Positions 1-7,789 of a DNA stretch of 11,092 nt are shown in pieces (the stretch's first letter is position 1; each line of letters opens with the position of its first letter). The DNA is from CBDUBU01 sp965365465. Lineage in GTDB: Bacteria > Bacteroidota > Rhodothermia > Rhodothermales > DASSAV01. Position numbers and translations under genes: made by a program. Where the stretch lies: contig CBDUBU010000129.1 in assembly GCA_965365465.1 (NCBI GenBank), positions 1 to 11,092 on the forward strand, read 5' to 3'. The notes under the pieces were generated by a model that searched no databases, was not told where the DNA came from, and saw only the letters and a list, made by a program, of their open reading frames with translations.

Positions 1-2
1 TT

Positions 3-3000
3 ACGGGCAGCGGCGATGGTTCCGGCGCTGTCCTGTCGCCTGTCGCTGCTTCGGTCTCGTCCGGGGCGGCGATCACGAGGTCCGGTTCACAGGCCAGATC
101 TATTTCCGTTGATCAGATTCTCGATGAGGTCGATGCAAGCAGCGTCCTTTTCGATCCCGGGAGGCCGCTTGCGTATACCGTTACGCGCTACCGTTTTGAG
201 TCCTTCTTTCATCCGTACGTCTGCTCTTTCATGCAGCACGTCAACCACGGAGGGGTAGAGGCCCTGCTGCGCAGAACGACCCAGAGCGTGGTCAAGGACT
301 ACTTCGAGAGTCGGCACGAGCCTACCGGAGAGGTAGATTCCAGATATCCGGTCGACGAAGTCGACTTCTCCGCAGGCGGGGCGTACGGCCTCTACAATGA
401 AGAGTTGTTTTTTCATGCGCCGCTGCTGATTGCCGAGCGGCTGCGTCTGAACCAGCGCTTCGAGGAGGCGATGAAATGGTACCATTTCATTTTCAATCCC
501 ATGATCGGCTCCGACGGGTCCGGCGCTGGCCCGGAACGGTTCTGGATCTACTACCCGTTCTACCAGGAAACGGCAGGCGAGACAACCTGGCAAATGATGC
601 TCGATCTCGCTGCCGGAAACCGGGCGCTGGTAGAGCAGGTGGAGCAGTGGCGTAAAGACCCGTTCCAGCCGCACGCACTGGCCCGGCTGCGCCCGCAAGC
701 CTACCAGAAGTCGGTGGTGATCAAGTACGTGCATAACCTGATCGGGTGGGGCGACCAGCTTTTTGCCAGGGACTCCATCGAATCAGTCAACGAAGCGGCG
801 CAATTGTATCTCCTGGCCGCCAACGTGCTCGGCGACCGGCCCGAACTGCTGCCCGCCCGCGATGCGGAAACTCAGACCTATAACAGCCTGAAAGACGACC
901 TCGATGCGTTCTCGAATGCGCTGGTGGATCTCGAAAACTATGTGGGCGCTGCGGAGGCAGGTCCGGGCGGCGGAATCGAGCAGCTTCCGCTCACGACGCT
1001 GTACTTCTGCGTTCCCCCGAACGAACAGCTTCTCGCGCTGTGGGACACCGTGGCCGACCGGCTCTTCAAGATCCGGAATTGCATGAACCTGGAAGGCATC
1101 GTGCGGCAACTGCCCCTGTGGGAGCCGCCCATTGACCCCGGCTTGCTCGTCCAGGCTGCGGCGGCGGGCGTGGACATAGCGACAGTCCTCAGCGACCTGT
1201 ATGCGCCGCTGCCGCCCTATCGGTTTCAGGTCGTGCTGCAAAAGGCAATGGCCTTCTGCAGCGAAGTCCGGGCGCTTGGCGCCGCGCTTCTTTCTGCGCT
1301 CGACAGGCAGGACGCCGAGGCGCTGGCCTTTCTCCGCGCCGGGCAGGAGGTCGATTTGCTCACCGTGGCCCGGCAGGTCAAGGAGCAGCAAGTCGATGAA
1401 GCCCTGGAAACCTGGCAGGCCGTCGAACGCAGCCGCGATGCCGCTGCGGCGCGGGAGGTCTACTATGCGGGATTGATCGCAAAGGGGCTGAGCGAGTACG
1501 AAGAGAACCAGCAAGCCCGTATGCAGGAAGCGAATGGGGCGCAGATGACAGCTAATATTCTTCATCTCGCCGCCTCCAGCGGGTTTGCCGGGGCTGCCGT
1601 CGCCAAAGGCAGCTTCTTGAAGGTCGGGGATGCGGCAGAATTTGCTGCAAAGGCCACGGAGTCTGCCGCGCAGGCGGCAAGCGCCATTGCCACGTACTTC
1701 ACCTTCAGAGCCTCCATGAACGCCATCAGCGGGGGGCATGATCGCCGCAGAGAAGAATGGGCGCATCAACTGGACCTGGCGAGAAAAGAGAAAGCCCAGC
1801 TCGACCGGCAGGTTGCCGCTGCGGCCATCCGTCATGCCATCGCTGAAAACGACCTGCAAAACTTCGACCGGCAAATCGACAACGCGCGGGAGGTGTATGA
1901 TTTCGTGCGGGACAAGTACACCAACGAGGCGCTTTACGGCTGGATGACCTCGCAGATTTCGGCCACGTATTTCCTGAGCTACCAGCTTGCCTACGACCTC
2001 GCCCGACGCGCCCAGCAAGCCTATGCGTACGAACTTGCCATCCCCGATCCCGGCTTTATCCAGTATGGTTACTGGGATAACCTCAAAAAAGGGCTGCTGG
2101 CTGGTGAAAGGCTCCAGTATGACCTGCAACGTATGGATGCCGCTTACCTCGACCAGAACGAGCGGCAATACGAACTCACCCGGCACGTCTCGCTGGTCAT
2201 GTTCGATCCGGTAGCGCTGCTGATGCTGAAAGAAACGGGTTCGTGTTACGTTTCCCTGCCCGAAGCGCTGTTCGACCTCGACTATCCGGGCCATTACCTG
2301 CGGCGCATCAAGTCCGTCAGCCTGACGATTCCCTGCGTAACAGGTCCCTACGCAAGCGTCAACTGCACGCTGACGCTGCTGAGCGGTTCGGTCAGAACAA
2401 GCGCCGATCCAACCGGAACGGAAGGGAAATACACACGCGACCTCAACGGCGACGACCCGCGCTTCGACGACAGCTATGGAGCCGTACAATCCATTGCCGC
2501 CAGCGGCGCACGGAATGACGCGGGGCTGTTTGAACTCAACTTCCGCGACGAGCGCTACCTGCCGTTCGAGGGCGCAGGTGTTATCAGCCAGTGGCGGCTC
2601 GAACTGCCGGCAGCCTTCCGCCAGTTCGACTACGACACCATCTCAGATGTCGTCCTCCATCTGAACTATACAGCGAAGGAGGGAGGGAGCGCGCTGAAAA
2701 CAGCGGCGCTTGCCTCCCTGACCGCCCGAAGCGAAGAGGCGGTCAACACGATGGGCCTCGGTGAGAACGGGGTGGAACGGGAAGGACTGTTCCAGTTGTT
2801 CAGCGCCCGGCGTGACTTTCCGGGCGAATGGCATCGGTTCCTGTATGCCGTCGCTGAAGACGGCACGCAGACGCTGGAGCTTGATCTGTCCCGGGAACAC
2901 TTCCCTTACCTTTTCAGCAACGTCGAGATCGACATCGAAGCCATTCATGCGTTCGTCAAGCCGAAAAGCTATGCGCCGGGTGGCGACTATGGGTTAGCCT

Positions 3001-3239
3001 TTGATCTGTCCGGAGATTCCAGCGCCTATGCAGGCGCTTTCGACAGCGCAGGAAGTCCTGTTGCAGGCTTGCCCTACAGCCGTCCCGTATCCGGAGCCGT
3101 CGCTCCAGGCGCGTGGAACTTTGCAGTCGCCGCCGACGGCTCCGGATCGGCGTTGCGAAGCACAGAGAACGGCCGGCTCGATCCGGAAGCGCTGGAGGAC
3201 CTGTTTTTCGTGTGCGAGTACCGCCTTCCTGCAATATGA
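3..3239 (+). CDS. Tc (ABC) toxin complex A subunit, TcA-like, C-terminal part (5' end outside window)
   Basis: The frame is open from the first whole codon at position 3 to TGA at 3237-3239, giving 1078 residues of a larger protein; the ATG at 231 is internal, because conserved sequence (FHPYVC, residues 69-74) lies before it. TcA subunits are large secreted proteins that bind host cells and form a pentameric channel through which a TcB-TcC cocoon injects a toxic enzyme. Visible here are a Gly/Ser-rich stretch (residues 1-30), the LFFHAPLLIAERLRLNQRFEEA region, and a long charged helical stretch (about 580-680, starting DRRREEW and including YTNEALYGWM) typical of the TcA pore region. A beta-rich C-terminal TcB-binding domain follows (about 750-1078, with SLPEALFDLDYPGHYLRRIK and FRDERYLPFEGAG). 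Receptor-binding and neuraminidase-like parts would lie upstream. No TcB or TcC gene follows in the window. The family call is strong; host target and toxicity are unknown. Confidence 0.92.
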   Translation, partial: TGSGDGSGAVLSPVAASVSSGAAITRSGSQARSISVDQILDEVDASSVLFDPGRPLAYTVTRYRFESFFHPYVCSFMQHVNHGGVEALLRRTTQSVVKDYFESRHEPTGEVDSRYPVDEVDFSAGGAYGLYNEELFFHAPLLIAERLRLNQRFEEAMKWYHFIFNPMIGSDGSGAGPERFWIYYPFYQETAGETTWQMMLDLAAGNRALVEQVEQWRKDPFQPHALARLRPQAYQKSVVIKYVHNLIGWGDQLFARDSIESVNEAAQLYLLAANVLGDRPELLPARDAETQTYNSLKDDLDAFSNALVDLENYVGAAEAGPGGGIEQLPLTTLYFCVPPNEQLLALWDTVADRLFKIRNCMNLEGIVRQLPLWEPPIDPGLLVQAAAAGVDIATVLSDLYAPLPPYRFQVVLQKAMAFCSEVRALGAALLSALDRQDAEALAFLRAGQEVDLLTVARQVKEQQVDEALETWQAVERSRDAAAAREVYYAGLIAKGLSEYEENQQARMQEANGAQMTANILHLAASSGFAGAAVAKGSFLKVGDAAEFAAKATESAAQAASAIATYFTFRASMNAISGGHDRRREEWAHQLDLARKEKAQLDRQVAAAAIRHAIAENDLQNFDRQIDNAREVYDFVRDKYTNEALYGWMTSQISATYFLSYQLAYDLARRAQQAYAYELAIPDPGFIQYGYWDNLKKGLLAGERLQYDLQRMDAAYLDQNERQYELTRHVSLVMFDPVALLMLKETGSCYVSLPEALFDLDYPGHYLRRIKSVSLTIPCVTGPYASVNCTLTLLSGSVRTSADPTGTEGKYTRDLNGDDPRFDDSYGAVQSIAASGARNDAGLFELNFRDERYLPFEGAGVISQWRLELPAAFRQFDYDTISDVVLHLNYTAKEGGSALKTAALASLTARSEEAVNTMGLGENGVEREGLFQLFSARRDFPGEWHRFLYAVAEDGTQTLELDLSREHFPYLFSNVEIDIEAIHAFVKPKSYAPGGDYGLAFDLSGDSSAYAGAFDSAGSPVAGLPYSRPVSGAVAPGAWNFAVAADGSGSALRSTENGRLDPEALEDLFFVCEYRLPAI

Positions 3240-3258
3240 CCCCTCGAAATCGTAGGGG
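3240..3258 (+). terminator. Possible weak hairpin terminator after the TcA gene
   Basis: Immediately after the TGA, CCCCT (3240-3244) can pair with AGGGG (3254-3258), with a possible inner CG/CG pair. No run of T follows, so it does not look like a classical intrinsic terminator. It may only stabilise the 3' end. Confidence 0.25.
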
Positions 3259-3382
3259 CGTTGCCTGATCCAATCCCGGCTTTACTGCGTTTATGATGAT
3301 GCGCAGGAGTGCCTTGTGTCGCCCGGCGCCACGTTCTTGTTTCTGCGATCCTTTGCATTTACCTTCTCAGACAACCTCCCTG

Positions 3383-3392
3383 TTTGCGCAAA
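3383..3392. promoter_or_regulatory. Palindrome upstream of the TIM-barrel gene; possible operator half-site
   Basis: TTTGCGCAAA is a perfect 10-base palindrome ending 16 bases before the ATG at 3409. Its TGCGCAAA part (3385-3392) is identical to the left arm of the LacI-type operators at 7714 and 10397, but the right arm is not conserved. It could be a weak operator, a site for another dimeric regulator, or chance. Confidence 0.25.
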
Positions 3393-3408
3393 AGTCCGTC
3401 GGATCAGC

Positions 3409-4224
3409 ATGGAACTTCACCTGTACCGCGCCCTCTGGGGTGTAACACGACCCTGGATCGATGTCGTCAGCGCGTTGCCCGGCGAAGGATTTACCGGCGT
3501 CGAGGCTCCGCTGGAACACCTGAACCAGATAGGAGCGGACTTCATCGACGCCTGCGGCGCACGCGCCATCCCACAGATATTCACCGAGGGCAACACGGTA
3601 AGCGAACACGTCCAGTCCTTTGCGGCGCAGTTGGAGGCGAGCCGGATTCATGCGCCGGTTTTCGTGAACTGCCACGGAGGGAGAGACAGCTGGGACGAGC
3701 AGCAGGCCGTTGCCTTTTACCGTGATGTGCTGAGCGTCGAGGCAGACCTGGGCATTCCGGTTTCGCACGAGACCCACCGGGGGCGTGTGCTGTACAATCC
3801 GTGGATCACGGCCCGCCTGCTGGACCGGTTCGATGCGCTTCAATTATGCTGCGATTTCAGCCACTGGGTCTGTGTTTGCGAGCGGTTGATCGACGATCAG
3901 CAGGCTGTCCTGGAACAATGCGCGTACCATGCATTGCACCTGCACGCCCGGATTGGCTTCGGAGAAGGACCACAGGTTCCTGATCCCCGCGCTCCTGAAT
4001 ACGCAGGCTTCGTCGAGGCGCATGAACGGTGGTGGGACCTGATCTGGAAGGCGCAGCGGGCCAGAGGGTTTGCCTTTAGCACGTTGACGCCGGAATTCGG
4101 CCCGCCCCCTTATCTGCATACGCTGCCCTACACAGGCGCCCCGGTTGCGGATCTCTGGGAGATCAACGACTGGCAGGCCGAGCGGCAAGCTCGCCGGTTC
4201 AAGGCGTTTTCGGCTTCGCTGTGA
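3409..4224 (+). CDS. Xylose-isomerase-like TIM-barrel protein (sugar phosphate isomerase/epimerase family)
   Basis: A 271-residue protein of the AP-endonuclease-2/xylose-isomerase-like TIM-barrel fold, whose members are mostly cytosolic metal-dependent isomerases, epimerases or dehydratases of sugars and polyols. The expected metal ligands are visible in order: Glu121 in SHETHRGR, Asp149 in CDFSHW, His179 in HLHARIG and Glu229 in LTPEFGPP. ATG 3409 was chosen because the protein then begins MELHLYRALWG, directly on the first barrel strand; a GTG at 3316 would add 31 residues unlike the family and cover the upstream palindrome. Only a weak CGGA precedes the start. The gene follows the TcA gene by 169 bases and precedes the glycyl radical enzyme by 165 bases, so co-transcription with either is uncertain. 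The family is secure, the substrate unknown; a sugar related to the downstream lyxose isomerase substrate is plausible. Confidence 0.82.
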   Translation: MELHLYRALWGVTRPWIDVVSALPGEGFTGVEAPLEHLNQIGADFIDACGARAIPQIFTEGNTVSEHVQSFAAQLEASRIHAPVFVNCHGGRDSWDEQQAVAFYRDVLSVEADLGIPVSHETHRGRVLYNPWITARLLDRFDALQLCCDFSHWVCVCERLIDDQQAVLEQCAYHALHLHARIGFGEGPQVPDPRAPEYAGFVEAHERWWDLIWKAQRARGFAFSTLTPEFGPPPYLHTLPYTGAPVADLWEINDWQAERQARRFKAFSASL

Positions 4225-4336
4225 GGACGGCCCGCCGGCAGGCAGGAGAAGCAGGACCAGAGGGAGGAATCCCTACAACGCAAATGGGGAAGTCCTTACA
4301 AACCGGGTGGGGCTGCTCTGGCGGCGTGCGCGTCGT

Positions 4337-4350
4337 AGGATGCGTATCCT
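4337..4350. promoter_or_regulatory. Near-palindrome upstream of the glycyl radical enzyme gene
   Basis: AGGAT (4337-4341) and ATCCT (4346-4350) are inverted repeats around GCGT. The 14-base site differs from its reverse complement only at two inner positions, ends 39 bases before the ATG at 4390, and could be an operator or a small mRNA hairpin. A TATACC at 4367-4372 resembles a -10 box but no convincing -35 box accompanies it. Confidence 0.2.
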
Positions 4351-4389
4351 GAATGCTGGCGCAATCTATACCTCAAACATCCATCCGTC

Positions 4390-6693
4390 ATGAAGCCACA
4401 TGAGATCCGAGCATTCCGGCGGGCAGCCGACGAAGAGCAGCTGAAACCCGCGACCTCCGTCCTGCACCCTTTCGAGGCGGAACTCCGGTTCACGGAGACC
4501 TACAAGCGCTACAGGGAAGCGCCTGTCGCCATCCGGGAGGCGATGTGCCTGAAGGAGCAGCACCCCGGCGCGTTCTGTTCCATCGAAAGCGGCGATTTGA
4601 TTGCGGGACGCATCAGGCCGCGCCTCGTAGGGTTCAGTCCGGACGAATGGGGTTCGTGCGCATTCGGTTTTTACCACCTCCCCAGCGCCATTCGGGAAAC
4701 GGCGGCGCGCCTGGGGCTGGATGGCGAACTGCGGGAACAGGTGGAAGCGATGGCGGCTTTCTGGGATCAGGAAAGCACGGCGGCCAGGGTTCGCCATGCG
4801 TATCCACCTGAAATGGCAGCAGCGCTGCCCTCCGATGACTGGATGAACGCATACGGGATCGCCTTTCCTCTGTACCGGCTCACGGGGGGAAACGTCGATT
4901 ACGGCAAGCTCATGCAGCGCGGCATTCCGGGGCTGGTTCAGGAGGTGGAGGTCCGCCGTGAGGAAGCCGCCGGGCGGGGAGAAGATGCTTCTCTGTACGA
5001 GGGTCTATGCACCGCCCTGGAGGTGCTGGTAGACGTTTGCCGGTTTTACGAGCAGCAGGCCCGCGCCCTCGCCGCCGCGACACGTGATGCAAACCGGGTG
5101 CAGGAACTGCTGGATATGGCAGGCACGCTGGCCGGGCTTACCGTATGTCCTCCGACCACCTTTCGCGCGGCGGTTCAGCTTTTCTGGCTGTATGCGCTCA
5201 CCGGCGACATCCGCAACCACGGCAGGATGGACGTGTATCTGGGCGATTTTCTGGCGTACGATCTGGAGCACGGCGTTATTACGGAACAGGAAGCCCTTGC
5301 GCTCCTGCAATCGCTGTGGCGTCTGATGGCGGCCCGGGCAACCCGCGTGCATAACCGGGTCATCGTCGGAGGGCGAGGGCGACCGAACGAAGCGCACGCC
5401 GACCGGTTTGCCCTGCTCGCAATGGAAGCAACCCGGCGGGTACACGCCGCAGAACCTCAATTGTCGTTGCGGTTCTACGTAGGGCAAAACCCGGCCCTGA
5501 AGCAGAAGGCCCTGGATGTGCTGGCCGAAGGACGAACGTTTCCCATTTTGTACAACGACGACGCTGCAATCCCATCCGTGGAAAAGGCATTCGGGTTCCC
5601 GCCTGAGGAGGCAGCACAGTACGTGCCCTATGGTTGCGGCGAGTACATCCTGGAGCACCGCAGTTTCGGGACGCCGAGCGGCGTCATCAACCTGCTCAAG
5701 GCGCTGGAAGTGACCCTTCATGACGGGGTCGATCCGATGACCGGGCAAAAAATGGGCTTGTCGCTCGGCGCCTTCCGGGACTTCGGCTCTTTCGAGGCGC
5801 TCTGGCACGCCTATACCAGACAGGTCGAGCATTATGTGAGCATCCTGGCCGATCAGGAGGCGCTCGAATACCAGGTTGCCGGCGAGCAGGCTGCCTTTCT
5901 GTATCTTAGCCTGTTGTATGACGACTGCCTGGCGCGGGGCAAAGGCATTTTCTCCGGAGGGATTCGTTATCTCGGCGGCACGCTCGAAACCTACGGCAAT
6001 ACGAATACGGCCGATAGCCTCACCGCCATCAAGTCGCTCGTGTATGACAGGAAACTGCTGGAGCCGGATCAGATGCTACACGCGCTCGACGAAAACTTCG
6101 CGGGATACGAAAAAGAGCGAAGGCTGCTGCTGGACGCTCCGAAGTATGGCAACGACGATGACGTTGCCGATGGTATGCTGGTAAAGGTTCACGAACACGT
6201 CTGCAATGCCGTGCGAAACCAGGTTGGGCGTGTGCCGCTGCATTCTTACCTCGTGGTGGTCATCAACAACAGCGCCAACGCCCTGATGGGCCGCTGGACC
6301 GGAGCTTCCGCAGATGGAAGGCTCCAGCGGATGCCCATGAACAACGGAAATGCGCCTTCCAGCGGTAATGACGGCAAGGGCGTGACGGCACTGCTGAACT
6401 CCCTGCTGAAACCCTCTCACGCAATTCACGCGGGAGCCGTGCAGAACCTCAAGTTCAGCAGAGATCTGTTCACGAATCATCGTTCGCAATTGCTGGCGTT
6501 GCTGGACGTGTACTTCGGGAGCGGAGGCGCGCAGGCAATGATCACCGTCGTCAACCGGGGGGATCTGGAGAATGCAATGAAAGAGCCGGAAAAGTACAGG
6601 CACGTTTTCGTGCGCGTGGGCGGCTTCAGCGCCCGCTTCGTGGACCTTCCGCGCGACGTGCAGTTGGAAATCCTGAACCGGACCTTGTATTAG
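4390..6693 (+). CDS. Glycyl radical enzyme of the pyruvate formate-lyase/diol dehydratase superfamily, substrate unknown, GCGE active site
   Basis: A 767-residue protein, near the usual 750-850 for glycyl radical enzymes: oxygen-sensitive cytosolic enzymes that start radical chemistry from a backbone glycyl radical. The radical site is RVGGFS near the C-terminus, with Gly745 as the predicted radical carrier 22 residues from the end. The active-site loop reads PYGCGEY: Cys416 is the predicted thiyl residue and Glu418 sits where eliminases keep their general base. The motif is GCGE, not the usual GCVE, and it lacks the Cys-Cys pair of true pyruvate formate-lyase. Other supports are GRMDVYLGDFLAYDLEHG from residue 278 and the NGNAPSSGNDGKG loop about 90 residues before the radical Gly. 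ATG 4390 fits the family N-terminus but has no Shine-Dalgarno sequence. The activase starts 20 bases after the stop. A lyase or dehydratase acting on a sugar, polyol or other small molecule is likely; automatic names such as formate acetyltransferase would be misleading. Confidence 0.9.
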   Translation: MKPHEIRAFRRAADEEQLKPATSVLHPFEAELRFTETYKRYREAPVAIREAMCLKEQHPGAFCSIESGDLIAGRIRPRLVGFSPDEWGSCAFGFYHLPSAIRETAARLGLDGELREQVEAMAAFWDQESTAARVRHAYPPEMAAALPSDDWMNAYGIAFPLYRLTGGNVDYGKLMQRGIPGLVQEVEVRREEAAGRGEDASLYEGLCTALEVLVDVCRFYEQQARALAAATRDANRVQELLDMAGTLAGLTVCPPTTFRAAVQLFWLYALTGDIRNHGRMDVYLGDFLAYDLEHGVITEQEALALLQSLWRLMAARATRVHNRVIVGGRGRPNEAHADRFALLAMEATRRVHAAEPQLSLRFYVGQNPALKQKALDVLAEGRTFPILYNDDAAIPSVEKAFGFPPEEAAQYVPYGCGEYILEHRSFGTPSGVINLLKALEVTLHDGVDPMTGQKMGLSLGAFRDFGSFEALWHAYTRQVEHYVSILADQEALEYQVAGEQAAFLYLSLLYDDCLARGKGIFSGGIRYLGGTLETYGNTNTADSLTAIKSLVYDRKLLEPDQMLHALDENFAGYEKERRLLLDAPKYGNDDDVADGMLVKVHEHVCNAVRNQVGRVPLHSYLVVVINNSANALMGRWTGASADGRLQRMPMNNGNAPSSGNDGKGVTALLNSLLKPSHAIHAGAVQNLKFSRDLFTNHRSQLLALLDVYFGSGGAQAMITVVNRGDLENAMKEPEKYRHVFVRVGGFSARFVDLPRDVQLEILNRTLY

Positions 6694-6699
6694 TCGCCG

Positions 6700-6705
6700 G
6701 GAGAG
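6700..6705 (+). promoter_or_regulatory. Ribosome binding site of the activase gene
   Basis: GGAGAG lies 8 bases before the ATG at 6714. It is the only clear Shine-Dalgarno-like sequence ahead of a gene in this window; the other starts have none or a weak one. It supports the chosen start. Confidence 0.5.
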
Positions 6706-6713
6706 ATAGGGTA

Positions 6714-7613
6714 ATGGGGATCGTTTTTGACATTCAACGTTTTGCGATTCAGGACGGACCTGGCATCCGGACGACGGTTTTCCTGAAAGGGTGTCCGTTG
6801 CGCTGTCTCTGGTGCCACAATCCGGAAGCGATCAGGCCGGTCCCGCAGCTATCCTACAACCCGGATCGGTGTACGCACTGCATGGCTTGCGTTCCTGTGT
6901 GTGCGCAGAGCGCCCATGCGGTGGTGGACGACAAACACGCGCTGGATTTCAGATCATGTGCAGGAGACGCACATTGTGTAGCGGCGTGCCCGCACCAGGC
7001 CCTTGAGATGATCGGCGGCGAAATGACGGTCGAGGCCGTGTTGGAAGAAGTGGAGCGAGACAGGCCCTATTTCGAGCGTTCAGGCGGGGGCCTGACGGTT
7101 TCCGGTGGAGAACCGTTTTCCCAGTTTCCTTTTATGCTGGCGCTTTTGCAGGGCGCCCGGCAGCGTGGCATTCACACCTGCCTCGATACGAGCGGCATGG
7201 TTTCCCGGCGAAAGCTGGAAGCGGCAGCCGGATGCGTGGACCTCTTTCTTTTTGACTACAAAGCCACCCCCGACAGCCTCCACCGCGAGCTTACAGGGGC
7301 GCCGAGTAAGCAGATCCTTGAGAACCTGGCTTATCTATACGAAAGAAAAGCAAGGATTCGCCTGCGCTGCCCCCTCGTTCCCGGAATGAACGATTCCGCA
7401 GAACACCTGACTGCAATCGCTGCGCTCAGCATACGCTATCCTGATCTGGAAGGCATCGAGTTGCTTCCCTATCACAGCATGGGGCGGGAAAAGGCAGCCC
7501 GGATCGGCTGCGAAAACGTGCTGTCCGCTTTGCCGGGGGCCGATGAACGAACGCAGGCCCGGTGGATAGGGTCATTACGCGAAATGGGCTGCGAACGAGC
7601 AACGTTGGGATAG
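6714..7613 (+). CDS. Glycyl radical enzyme activating enzyme (radical SAM, ferredoxin-domain type)
   Basis: A 299-residue radical-SAM protein that would generate the glycyl radical on the enzyme encoded just upstream, by reductive cleavage of S-adenosylmethionine. The cluster motif CPLRCLWC gives Cys27, Cys31 and Cys34 (CX3CX2C), and SGGEP (residues 130-134) is the SAM-binding GGE motif. A ferredoxin-like insert follows the radical-SAM cysteines, as in activases of diol dehydratase-type enzymes rather than the short PflA. Its first site is complete (Cys53, 56, 59, 63). Its second site reads CAGDAHCVAACP: Cys82, Cys88 and Cys92 are present but Asp85 replaces the second cysteine. The gap of 20 bases and the good ribosome site indicate one operon with the glycyl radical enzyme. 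The role is firmly assigned; the electron donor and the state of the Asp-containing cluster are unknown. Confidence 0.93.
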   Translation: MGIVFDIQRFAIQDGPGIRTTVFLKGCPLRCLWCHNPEAIRPVPQLSYNPDRCTHCMACVPVCAQSAHAVVDDKHALDFRSCAGDAHCVAACPHQALEMIGGEMTVEAVLEEVERDRPYFERSGGGLTVSGGEPFSQFPFMLALLQGARQRGIHTCLDTSGMVSRRKLEAAAGCVDLFLFDYKATPDSLHRELTGAPSKQILENLAYLYERKARIRLRCPLVPGMNDSAEHLTAIAALSIRYPDLEGIELLPYHSMGREKAARIGCENVLSALPGADERTQARWIGSLREMGCERATLG

Positions 7614-7679
7614 TCTCCGTTGTGTGCGCCTGTTAGCGCTTTTCCAATCCAGAAAACCTGATTTCATGCGGAAAGGGGG

Positions 7680-7708
7680 TTGCTTATCAAACATATGAAT
7701 GTTATTCT
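7680..7708 (+). promoter_or_regulatory. Candidate promoter of the dioxygenase-lyxose isomerase-lacI operon
   Basis: TTGCTT (7680-7685) and TATTCT (7703-7708) are separated by exactly 17 bases and match the sigma-70 boxes at 3 and 4 of 6 positions. Transcription would start near 7715, inside the operator at 7714-7730, which fits simple repression by steric block. The boxes are weak, so this is a candidate only. Confidence 0.35.
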
Positions 7709-7713
7709 GAAAA

Positions 7714-7730
7714 TGCGCAAACGTTTGCAC
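7714..7730. promoter_or_regulatory. LacI-family operator 1, upstream of the dioxygenase operon
   Basis: TGCGCAAACGTTTGCAC contains the perfect 12-base palindrome GCAAACGTTTGC (7717-7728) with the central CG step typical of LacI/GalR/PurR operators. It resembles the known E. coli PurR site. The 18 bases 7711-7728 recur exactly at 10394-10411. It lies 59 bases before the dioxygenase ATG, and the third gene of that operon encodes a LacI-type protein, so negative autoregulation is likely. Confidence 0.8.
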
Positions 7731-7789
7731 GGACGTTGGCCGAGACGCTGCAAGGATTCCTCTTACAAAACCAGCCCTGTGGGTTCACC

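Noticed and set aside
783..2489. Long open frame of 568 codons on the minus strand
   Set aside because: It lies wholly antisense to the strongly conserved TcA coding region, shows no recognisable protein motifs, and such antisense frames are common in GC-rich genes.
3316..3408. GTG start extending the TIM-barrel protein by 31 residues
   Set aside because: The extension has no family similarity, covers a palindrome likely to be regulatory, and the ATG at 3409 starts directly at the first barrel strand.
5533..5542. Operator-like CGAACGTTTC and similar partial matches inside coding sequence (also near 6736)
   Set aside because: They lack the full CAAACGTTTG core and lie inside conserved codons; expected by chance.
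5005..5832. Minus-strand open frame of 275 codons
   Set aside because: It is antisense to the GRE gene, with no recognisable domain; a shadow of the real frame.
4390..6693. Naming the GRE pyruvate formate-lyase (formate acetyltransferase)
   Set aside because: The Cys-Cys active-site pair is absent and a Cys-x-Glu motif is present, which fits eliminase-type GREs instead.
7736..7789. TTG start extending the PhyH protein by 18 residues
   Set aside because: The rare start codon and unconserved extension fit a leader region; the ATG at 7790 gives the normal family N-terminus.
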